Assembly: GCA_030374765.1 (NCBI GenBank)
Contig: JARGXX010000002.1
Location: 1,612,001 to 1,676,000 of the forward strand
Direction of reading: 5' to 3'
DNA: 64,000 nt
Source: Agarophyton chilense
Taxonomy: Eukaryota; Rhodophyta; Florideophyceae; Gracilariales; Gracilariaceae
This document shows positions 34,922 through 44,503 of the stretch, one piece after another. The stretch's first letter is position 1. Each line of letters starts with the position of its first letter. A model generated the notes under the pieces. The model made no database searches. It was not told where the DNA came from and was given only the letters and a program-made list of their open reading frames with translations. The position numbers and the translations under genes are program-made.

Positions 34922-37900
34922 TTGCATCGTATATCCGTGCTCGAACGGATGTTCCACGTCACGTGTCGCTTCCCTGAGCTCGGGTGGTACCTGCACCGGA
35001 ATCCCGTGTCACCGACGTGGTCGGTCACCCCACGGCTTCTGCGGTACCTTCTGGACCTGATGCCCCGGCGTTGCCTGCTCAACGCCCTGAGCAGCCGCCT
35101 CCGGCGTAGCAGGCCCAGAAAAAAACTAAATGTGGGAGTCTTCTCTCAAGGAGGGGCGCCCTCAAAGTCGAGGTCGACGGCGCCCGAGGCGTCCAAGCCT
35201 CGCTCCACGGTCAAAATCCTTTCAAGGAAAGAGGCCGTCAATGACGTGAACTCGAAACACTTTAGTGTTCTGCGTCGTCCGTGGAAACGTGTTTCCCATA
35301 ACCGGTTCCCGGATAGACTTCTAGTGATGGCCAAGAGAAACTACAAGGTCTATGCCGACCTTGGCCTTTCATCCCAGTTTATGGTGCGACACCTTACCGT
35401 CTTAGACACCGGTGCCGGTCCGAGCTTTGTCGTGGAGGAAGTGTTACCGCCTGCATTGCAGTCTAGGATCCGCCGCGACCACGTCCCGGAGGTCGCTGAC
35501 GCGAACAACAAACCGTTGGATACGGTGGGGTTCATAGAACTGGTAGTCGGCGTTGGCGCTCGCGTGGTGAAACTCGACTTCGTCGTATGTCGGAAATTAG
35601 CCGCCCCAGTCATCTTGGGTTTCGACTTTTGCGACAGCTTCGTCGAAGCGATCTTCCCCCGCCAACGGCGTGTCGAGATGGAGGATGGATCGTCCACTCC
35701 GATCGTTCGTCGTCCGCTAAAGCGTGCCACGAAGAAGCATGTCCCGATACCGGCAGCAAAGGAACCTGGACCGGATAACCGTGAATCTAATAAGCTCCGC
35801 GTCGTAGCGTCGTTGTGCGTCCCGCCTGAGTCCCAAATGATGGTGAAAGTAACCTCCCGTCAACACGGACTCCGGGTCTTGCAAGCATTGTCGTCACTGA
35901 ATGACAGGCACAGCCTCGCAATTGCGAATGGAATCGTCCATGTGAAGCCAAACCAACCGTTTCAAGTGCTGATCGCCAATCTAGGGACAGTACCCCAGTA
36001 TCTGGTGAAGAACCAAGTGATAGGGTCCGTCATGCCGCACCCCATCGCTATGGTGCCGACAAAGCTGACCGCAGCTGACGTTCTCGGACTCGTTCAATCT
36101 AAGAAGGGGGACAGCCCGGAACCCATTTCATCACCGGTACCCGGGATTCAACCTGTAAAATCAGGGACGCAGCCCGTTTCAACGAGTGGTGACCGCCCCG
36201 ATCCAGTCCAAGAACTCGAGGACCTGGATCTCAGCCACGTCCCGGAGTCATACAGCCATCGATTGCGAGAAATTTTAAGGGACTTCCCCACTATGTGGGA
36301 CGGCTCCCTTTGTGAGATTGCCACTACGGGACACCGGATTGATCTGCTACCGGACACCCGACCCATCTCTCAGCACCCATACCGTGCCGCACCCGCCGCA
36401 CGCGCGGAAGAAAAGGCACAAGTGGATAAAATGCTTCCAGCAGGAGTCATTGAACCGACTCAATCGCCGTGGGCTTCTCCAGTAGTACTGGCTCCAAAGC
36501 AGGATGGTTCCTGGAGGTTTTGTGTCGACTACCGTCGGTTGAATGCCGTCACCGTCAAGGACGTGTATCCAATCCCAAGAATGGAAGAGTAAATTGACTC
36601 GCTGGGCACCGCCACCGTCTTGACAAACCTGGACGCCAATTGGGGATAATGGCAAGTTCCGGTAAGGAAGCAAGACCAGGATAAAACCGCTTTCGCGTGT
36701 CACTCCGGTCTCTACCGTTTCAAACGGATGCCTTTTGGTCTTACCAACGCCCTCGCTACTTTCCAGCGAGCCATCGACATCCTATTGGCCTGCTTCAAAT
36801 GGCGTACCTGCCTGGTCTACCTGGATGACATAATCGTCTTCTCAGATAATCTGGGCAAACATCTCACTCATGTGAGGGATATCATGACCACGCTACGAGA
36901 TGCGGGTGTCACTCTTAAGTTGAAGAAATGTGACTTCTTCACGGACACCGTGAAGTATGTCGGCCATGTTATCTGTCCAGGACGTGTTACAATCGAGGAG
37001 ACTCGTGTAAAGTCACTCAAAGAGGCTAAAGAACCGCGGACGCAGACCGAGCTTCGTTCCTTTCTGGGACTCGCGAACGTCTACCGACGATTCATCCCGC
37101 ACTTTGCGGACAAGGCTGCACCGTTAAACGCGCTTTTGCGGAAAGGCCAACCACCAAAACTGGACCCCCTAACCCCCGTTCAAACGGAATCTTTTAACTC
37201 TCTTAAGGATTCTGTCGTCTCCGCCCCGATCTTCTCGTTGTCCAAGCCTGGAAGGCCCTTTTCCGTAGATACGGACGCCAGCGACTACCAAGTAGGTTGT
37301 GCACTGTTTCAAACTGCACCCAATGGGGAAAGACGCCCCGTAGGGTACTGGTCCCGATTGCTAAACGTCCACGAGAAGAATTAATCCGTCTCGGAGAAGG
37401 AATGTCTTGCAGTAGTGTGGGCATTACAAACGTTGCGCCCCTATCTCATGGGTAATCATTTCACCGTTTTTACGGACCACGCATCGCTTCGATGGCTACT
37501 CTCCATCTCGGAGCCCTCAGGCTGCTTGATGCGTTGGCGTCTCCGTCTAGCGGAATTTGACTGACGTGCAGTACCAAAAAGAATCGTGTAACACCGAAGC
37601 CGATGCTCTTTCTCGCCTGGTCACTACTGGTGAAGCACTACCCGTCAAAGACGAAGAAATAACCTGTTTTGCAGTGAATGGCTACGACGCTACCATCGAA
37701 GACGAGGAACGAGACACGGACTCTTAAAATTCCGGTTCCGAATTAGACGACTTTCTTCTCTCGGAAGATTCCGAGAAACCCTTACCAGGGAACTTCGTGC
37801 CTATTACTCCAGAGGAGATGATACAGGAGCAGTTCGCTGACCCGTTCTGCGCGAAGGTCCGCGCTCAACTCAATGGAGGAGGTACTCTCCCCTTTCAGGT

Positions 37901-40140
37901 GAATGACGCCGGATACCTTGTACGGACCGTCGGATCGCACCCACAAATCGTGGTACCACATAACCTCCAGTCGAGAGTATTGCGGATGTCGCACTACTCC
38001 AAACTGAGTGGCCACGTCGGGGGACGGAAACTTTACCTCACCCTACGCCGTAACTTCTACTGGCCTGCCATGGCAGTGGACTGCTACGCAACGGTGCGGT
38101 TTTGTACCGATTGCGCTCTGAACCGTGTCAAACTCCGCCGTCATGCGACGAAGTTGAAGCTGTTTCCAGCTCGCTCTCCATTGGAGTTTGTTTCCATCCA
38201 TATACTCGGTCCCTTGCTTACCACTAAGCGGAATTACAAGTTCTTACTCGTAATTACGGATCGCTTCTCCAAGCTGGTCCGGACCGTACAGTTACGGAAG
38301 ATCTCCGCTATGAGCGTGGCTCAAGCCTTCGTCCTACACTGGGTCTTCGTCTACGGCCCACCGGTCAACCTCCTCTCCGATAACGGGAGACAGTCCGCCT
38401 CTCGTTTCTTCGAGGATGTATGTCGCATCTTGGACATTAAGAACCTGTTCACGACCACATACCACCCCCAAACTAATGGACAGGCCGAACGGTTCAACCG
38501 GACATTACTTGCGACACTCCGTTCATACTTTGCAGACCACCCCAAAGATTGGGACTTGTTCACTGATGCGCTCAGCTTTGCGTACAATACGCAGGTGCAC
38601 AGGACAACTGGATTAACGCCCTTCGAGCTGGTCTTGTCCCATACCCCACCGCCCGTGGCGCTGGAACTACAGCCCACGCTTGATACCTTTCTGCCACCGA
38701 CTGCTTACCGCGAAGCGTGGAAAACTTGGCTCAAGAAGCTCGTTCCCGCCGCACGGCGTTCAATGGGCCGAGCCCAGGCCGCTTAAAAGCGTGACTTTGA
38801 TATCAAAGCCCCTCGCTCGCCGCCACGTCTCGCCCCCGACGATTATGTATTCATCCGCAAGGAGTATTGGAACCCAGAGAAGGAGAAACGCCACAAGCTG
38901 TCACCCGTTGCCGACGGCCCCTTCCGGGTTATTTCGGTGGCTCCCGACACTGTCGTTGTTGACCTCGCTGGTAATCACGAACGCATCTCCCGCCATCGCG
39001 TGGTATCGGCTTCTCCGCCGTTAACATCCCAACCTACTGGTGTGACTGCTCCGGTTGAAACCGATTCATCGACCCCCTTACCGCAGGTCCACCCGCGTCC
39101 TTACGCGTTACCACACCCATCCCGGGGTTTGTCTGACCTTCCACTACCCGCGGCGCCCAACCCGAAAGAAATCATGTTGGGTATTCGTCGCTCCTCCCCA
39201 GTCCACCCGACGGACACCAACTCCGGTGCATCGTCTAAGGAGGGGGAGGCGCCCGACAGCCTTCGTAATCCGGTCGATACCGTCGCTGGAAACGCCGCAC
39301 CGTCGCGTGTCATTCTTCGCCCATCAGAGGTACCTGATACCGACGTCCTGGACGACTCGACGCAGTCGCTATCAAAGCCTCAAAACGCAGCTGTGGATAA
39401 AGCCACCAAAACTCGCCGAGGTGTCACCACACGTGCAATACGGAATGCAAATGCGCTCGACGCACTGCAGCCTGATACAGTACGAGTGCACGACGCACCG
39501 CCAAGTACCCTGCACAGGGAGGCGGATACATCCACGGCGCTGACGCCGGACAGCCAGCCATTGGAACGCTCACGTGACTACACGGAACCTCGCCGTGGGA
39601 CAGAGATGTGCGACAATGCGCCACCGCCCCAGCGAATCTCACCGCCGAAGCGAGCTTCACCACGCCGATTAGTGGAACGACCACCCGGGTTACCCGCTGG
39701 TGTGGGTGGGCCCTTCAACCGGAGTGGGAAGCGCCGAAACAAGCCTGGCACTTGGGGAAAATGAGCCGCCGAACTCGGGTCGACATTCTACTCAGCCGAG
39801 GACTGCCTTGCGCGCTACACGGTCCGACCGGAAGGAAGCCGCCCAACGCGTGATCACTTCGGTACCCCCTGGCTCAGGACGGGTACCACCCGGAAATAGC
39901 GACACCGTCATACGGGATGGCCGGGAAGTGTACCGACAAGAGTTCGTGGTCGGACGCATTTTGGAGCACTCCTACCACCCAGAGGGGTATATCCAATACT
40001 TTGTCCGTTGGTACGGGTACGGCCCCGAACGGGATTCAGACGAACCGATAGAGCACCTACCTCGGTCAAAGGTGGTAAAGTATCATCGTCGTACTATCAC
40101 GGCTTTGCTGGCTACCATAGACCGAGCCCAAGTGGGATAA
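34922..40140 (+). pseudogene. pol: EB pol: protease, RT, RNase H, integrase, chromodomain
   Basis: Protease: VLDTGAGPSFVVEEVLPP near 35400. RT: GVIEPTQSPWASPVVLAPK, FCVDYRRLN, MPFGLTNALATFQRA, LVYLDDIIVFS (active site intact). RNase H: VDTDASDYQVGCALF. Integrase: zinc-binding HYSKLSGHVGG with CTDC, core block SIHILGPL in which the first catalytic Asp is His, LLSDNGRQ and TNGQAERFN. A chromodomain (EFVVGRI, YFVRWYGYGPER) ends pol at 40140. In-frame TAA codons lie at 36590, 36647, 37382 and 38784, and frameshifts near 37560 and 39750. The copy is dead. Confidence 0.9.
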
Positions 40141-40340
40141 GAAGACACGATGGGGATAAAGGAACAGAAGATCTGGATAAGGACGCTTGGAAGAAGGAGA
40201 AGATGCACAGAAGACCTGGAGAAGGACACTCAGAAGAAGTGGAAGAGAAGAAAGAAAACAAATACGTCATAGACGGAAGCAGTTTACTATTTTCGGAGTT
40301 GCTGCACACACTACCGCACAGCAGGATATACTAACCAAGA
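40141..40340. other. EB convergent spacer
   Basis: 200 bp between the end of pol and the end of the opposite-strand ORF. It is purine-rich on the plus strand (repeated GAAGA and GGAGAAG). No gene. Confidence 0.5.
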
Positions 40341-42131
40341 TCACAAGGAATTAGTTGGAAAACTCGGATTGCCGTGCGCGCCAACCGAATCGCTAGCGAA
40401 GTTACTCCCACCGGTCAGGCGTGCCACGAGGGCGTCTCTCATCGCACCGATGTCGCCGCTAGCCGCTTGCGCATTCAGTCCAACACCCCGAAGGAACTGG
40501 GAGATCACGACCGCCTCTGGGCGTCTGGGAACCTCGATAACTTCCGGTTCGTCCGGCAACGCCGCAGCCACTGGATCGATGACCGCACCTGCGTGAGTCG
40601 CTCCCTGCGCCGACTGCGCCGTAGTATCGGCACCATCGGGATCTCCAACGTCTTGCATGACCTCGTCGCCACGGTATTCGCCCTCCTCCTCCGGGAGATC
40701 ATCACCGCCATAGGTGTGGTAGAAGTCATCCGAGTTGACAAACCCCACAGGGTGCCCGTATGGTATGCCTCGCGGAGCCATCCGGAGTGCCGACGCCTCC
40801 GCCTCGGAGATCTCTTGCTGCTCCCATGGGATAAAGAAGATGAAATCTCCCGCCAACGGCGTGCGACGCCCCGGAGACCGATCAGCCCCACCGGCTTCTT
40901 GACCACGGCCGCTCTGCCGGACAGGCACGACAGCCCAGTCGACACGCCCAATGATGTCGATGAGCTCCTGAGCTTCATCAGCGTTATTGACACCTCCAAG
41001 AGGGAGTTGAAGGTCCAGCTGCCGGATGTAACCACGCAAACGCGGAGGAAGATACCACAGTCGATACTGGTCGTAGGCTTCCCACAAGATGTACGCCGCG
41101 GCGCGGACTGCCCATTCGGTTAGGTCCACGAACCATAAGCCGAAGTGCGGATCCTCGATGAGGTACGATCCCAGATAGGAGACGACTGGAGGCAACTCCA
41201 CGTAACATCCCCGGCACACCTCGACGGAGGACCACCACCCAGGCAGGGGAACGTATCGCCCGAACTGATAGAAGGGACTAATCCGGTTTATCTCCGTGTT
41301 CTGATAAGGGACAAGGAACCCAAAGCGGGATCTGCCCCGACGCTCCTCGCGGATGAAGTTCTGTAACCACCGATATCGGGACTCACGACGAAGGTGAGGG
41401 AACTCGGCACGAATGATCGGACGGACCCAGCAGATCGTGTCTTGACGCGCTCGCGGTTGACCGCGCCATGCGTAAGTTTCCAACGCCGCAAGGCGGTCAC
41501 AATAGCCGATCCCACCCTGAGTCCGGTACATCCGTAGGTCGAAGCCGAATTCGTCGGGGATGGGGTGTTGGAAGTTCGCCCGGCTGATCCGTGAGTACCC
41601 GATGCGGACGTATATACAATGCGCCTCTTCCGCCGACTCGCGCCTTCGCCGCAGAATCGCGTGAATGGGAACCGCCACACGGCGTCGCCAGTCCCACGAA
41701 GTGGTGATCAAAGCCGGCAGCTCGCCCGGGAGACCCGCATTGCCATCAGCATACGCGGCCACGAGTTCTTCATCGAAGACCGCTGTCGGATGGAACAACA
41801 GAGCTCTCCGGAGAATCGCCGCATGTTGAAGCGGGTTTAACCCGATGAGTTCGTCGTAACTGGGCCAGGTGTCCTCCGCAGGAGTGATATGGCTTGAAGC
41901 TTCAACGGGACCCCGGGATCGGCTCGGCGCGGTTGACGAGGCACTCCCCCGCGGGATGTGGTCGCGGGAAGTTGGCGTACGATGCGGAAGAGCGCTCGAA
42001 GTTCGAGGAGTGGTTACCGCGTTGGTGCGTTTGTCGTTCGGTTGTGCAGCTCTGCCTTCGACAGCCGAGTGGTCGCTGGACGCGTTACGCGGCTCGCTCT
42101 TATGCCGGTTGGACCGTTGCCTCCCCGCCAT
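40341..42131 (-). CDS. Antisense ORF of EB, intact 596-residue unknown protein
   Basis: A 596-codon ORF opposite to gag-pol. It starts with ATG 35 bp from the 3' LTR and ends 200 bp from the end of pol. Residues 1-90 are Ser/Pro/Arg-rich and probably disordered. The conserved body follows: LLFHPTAVFDEELVAAYADG, WDWRRRVAVPIHAI, DEFGFDLRMYRTQGGIGY, RSRFGFLVPY, PLPGWWSSVEVCRGCYVELP, TEWAVRAAAYILWEAYDQYR. A second module holds FIFFIPWEQQEIS and IPYGHPVGFVNSDDFYHTY. An acidic linker and a C-terminal segment (VISQFLRGVGLN) close it. No signal peptide, transmembrane segment or known fold was recognised, so it is not an env-like protein. Homologues sit in the same place in E0, EA and EC. The 3' LTR would have to supply an antisense promoter. 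Confidence 0.75.
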   Translation of the reverse strand: MAGRQRSNRHKSEPRNASSDHSAVEGRAAQPNDKRTNAVTTPRTSSALPHRTPTSRDHIPRGSASSTAPSRSRGPVEASSHITPAEDTWPSYDELIGLNPLQHAAILRRALLFHPTAVFDEELVAAYADGNAGLPGELPALITTSWDWRRRVAVPIHAILRRRRESAEEAHCIYVRIGYSRISRANFQHPIPDEFGFDLRMYRTQGGIGYCDRLAALETYAWRGQPRARQDTICWVRPIIRAEFPHLRRESRYRWLQNFIREERRGRSRFGFLVPYQNTEINRISPFYQFGRYVPLPGWWSSVEVCRGCYVELPPVVSYLGSYLIEDPHFGLWFVDLTEWAVRAAAYILWEAYDQYRLWYLPPRLRGYIRQLDLQLPLGGVNNADEAQELIDIIGRVDWAVVPVRQSGRGQEAGGADRSPGRRTPLAGDFIFFIPWEQQEISEAEASALRMAPRGIPYGHPVGFVNSDDFYHTYGGDDLPEEEGEYRGDEVMQDVGDPDGADTTAQSAQGATHAGAVIDPVAAALPDEPEVIEVPRRPEAVVISQFLRGVGLNAQAASGDIGAMRDALVARLTGGSNFASDSVGAHGNPSFPTNSL

Positions 42132-42152
42132 GTCGACGGCGTGTTCGTCACC

Positions 42153-42166
42153 TAAGGAGGGAGATA
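42153..42166 (+). promoter_or_regulatory. EB polypurine tract
   Basis: AAGGAGGGAGATA directly before the LTR start TGAAGG. Near-identical tracts precede the 3' LTRs of EC (AAGGAGGGGGAGA) and E0 (GAGGGGGATA). Confidence 0.8.
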
Positions 42167-43051
42167 TGAAGGAAAATGCCCTTCAAGGGGGTTTCTTCGC
42201 AGGACTTAGAGTTGGCTCGCTTGAGAACTAGCTTGGGCTATGACAAGCTATACCGCTATTGCGTGCTGACGGCCGGTTAGGACCGGAAGTGCACACTGGT
42301 GGAACACGTGGACTGCACGGATGCCAACGCTCGAGTGCAAGGCGTGCCACACGTGGCCCGGATTCCACCTAATGGTTAGTATTATTTAGTAATTTTTCGA
42401 ATTTATTTAGTTACGCTATCGCTATTTAGTGTCTATTTTTCGGGCGCGCGCCCACTGTCAGGGGCCGCGCGCCACACTACTTAGGAGGTTGAGCACTGCT
42501 CCCTAGTTAACACCCTCTTGGGAGACCAACGAGAGAGTCTTGGCTCTGAACTTTTCGCCTTCGGCGCGTCTTCACCGCATACTGCGTGAACGCCCGCCGC
42601 ACGTTAGTTCATCCACCCCTCTGTCAACCAGAGCACTACCACCACCCGTGGGTTCATATTTAATCGCCAACACTTGTCGTAGTCTCGCCCCTGTATAGGG
42701 TTTCGCCCCCGTTTTCCTCTTGTTCTCCTTTTTGGCTCTCGTGAGTGGCCGCCCCACTCACCCCGCTCGTCCACATCATACGAGTGTTTCCTCGCTCCTT
42801 TTCCGACAATCGCCGTGGTACCGCTCCACCTACGATTGATCACACCCCGGACTGTGCCGTGCTCACCTAAACACTCTAGGTATATCCCGCTGGATTGGCC
42901 TCGGTCTTACACCCGACTCCGTCGTGCCTTTCCAGAATGACTCTGTTTCTGTGCTTGGCTGGGACGCGTCTCCTCCGCCTGAGGCGTGTCTCTCAAGAGA
43001 GAAAGATCCCGAACATCTTCGTGGTGTCTCCGCTACAAGCGTTGTCCTACA
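42167..43051 (+). repeat. 3' LTR of EB
   Basis: 885 bp, TG...CTACA. It differs from the 5' LTR by scattered substitutions and small indels, including GTCGTACA versus GTCCTACA at the end. Confidence 0.9.
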
Positions 43052-44503
43052 ATCGGCATTGCTATCGTTCACTGAATAATCATTTCTATCCCCACTTCCG
43101 TAGTATATGCTGAAGTCTCGGTGGAATTACACCCACATTTAGAAGATACGCAAGGCTCTACGCTGAGTTCCTCTTAAAAATGAATGAGCAGGTTTTTGAA
43201 CATCTTGAGTGTATTTAACCCTCGCGGGGTATTGCAATACACAGAATCACGTTCAAATCCAAATTTGTTTGTATAGAATTTATAAAATACAATTTGTAGT
43301 CAACAAAATTGATGATCATGTGTCAACAAGCGTTTTTAAGACTTTTCAGAGGCATTCCTTAAAAGTTAAAACCCAAAGTTTAAATACCTTTAATTCCATA
43401 CCAATTTAATCCTAATTAATCAACTTGTACCACATATTATGGTCCCTGACGAATCAATCTCTTTAGCAGATGTCACCTTATTCTTACTGATGTTAAAAAG
43501 GGGCGCAAATGCGTTTTTAGACCATAATAAGTTTTAGAATTAGTCGAGCTCCCGTAGAAGTTTTCGAGTTACACTGAACTCGTCGAGATTTGAACCGTTT
43601 TTATCAGTCTCCGAGCGGTCATGAAACCACTGAGCTGCTTTTACTGAAGATAACTGTCTAAAGAATGTACTCTTTGAGCAGCAGGAACGTGGTTAGAAAA
43701 TTCGGTTTCACTAAAAAAATAGAATACGCTACTGCAGCATGAAAGCCAGCGATTTTTACTATTTTTTTGGAAAATAGAACTGGCTTCAAATGAAGCCAAG
43801 CTGGCCTCATGTGAGGCCAATCCGCCGGGCGTGTAGACACTAGGCTTTCCCTGATCGAGCGACGCGCTTTGCGAGCGCATACTACACTATAACAAAACAG
43901 CTCTCCCGCTCTGGGTACGGCTGCTTCCCATACTTTTAAGAAAGAACGGGGTCTATTGTAGACGACCAATTCCATCGCTACATGTGCCACTCACGCGTGA
44001 TTCACCGTGAATTCACGCTTGCCAAGAACGGGCCTGAATTGTGAGGCGTTGATACCGAAGAAATAGCTCCTCATAACATGCAGCGCAGAATCATGTGGCA
44101 GCCAATGAAGAACCGGAGAGCATATCGCTACTATAGTAGATATATGCAAAGTAAACACTTGGCAGATTGACAACCAAATATTCCTGTCGTCACCCAATCA
44201 TATACATAGCTTAACTATTATGGTAGCTTTAAGCTTTCAGGGTCAAAAGGGTTAATGACCACATATTTTGAAAGCGAACCTTTTTGTCGTTTTCACAGTC
44301 TTTTGGGTGTCCTTGTGTCGACGGCACACAGCGCTCGTGCCGAGAAATGAACGCTTTGTTCCCGATGATCGCGTGAGTGTTAGAGATGGAGAGCTGTTTT
44401 AATTACTAACGTATTAAATTCATTTTCCTTTCTAAATACCGTTAAGTTTAATCGCGCCTACCGATTGTTTGCTGTGTACGTGAATGTCGGAGTTGTTGTT
44501 TCT
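43052..44503. other. PiggyBac-like 3' end remnant, then upstream region of the 44504 gene
   Basis: GTCAACAAAATTGATGATCA at 43300-43319 matches copy-1 sequence at about 10165. 43770-43843 matches the copy-1 right end: AAAATAGAACTGGC, palindromes GGCTTCAAATGAAGCC (43782-43797) and GGCCTCATGTGAGGCC (43803-43818), then CCGCCGGGCGTGTAGACACTAG. I read this as the 3' end of the copy at 30036-31835, separated from it by EB. From about 43850 to 44503 there is no gene; this part would hold the promoter of the next host gene. Confidence 0.6.

Larger units (their letters stand above)
32014..43051 (+). mobile_element. Chromovirus EB (Ty3/gypsy LTR retrotransposon)
   Basis: LTRs at 32014-32901 and 42167-43051 (888 and 885 bp, TG...ACA) bound a plus-strand gag (33052-34869) and pol (34922-40140), and a minus-strand ORF (42131-40341) between pol and the 3' LTR. 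A primer-binding site lies at 32905-32922 and a polypurine tract at about 42153-42166. Gag-pol has at least ten stops or frameshifts, while the opposite-strand ORF is open. Flanks (GATCCC on the left, ATCGGC on the right) show no convincing target duplication. The element appears nested in the piggyBac-like copy 2. Confidence 0.9.

Noticed and set aside
36590-38786. TAA reassigned to tyrosine in this organism
   Set aside because: Host genes here (for example eS1) end in TAA and use TAC/TAT for Tyr, and EB has other kinds of stops too. Kept only as an observation on mutation or readthrough.
40341-42131. Antisense ORF as an env-like gene
   Set aside because: It is on the wrong strand for env and shows no signal peptide, transmembrane helix or furin-like site.
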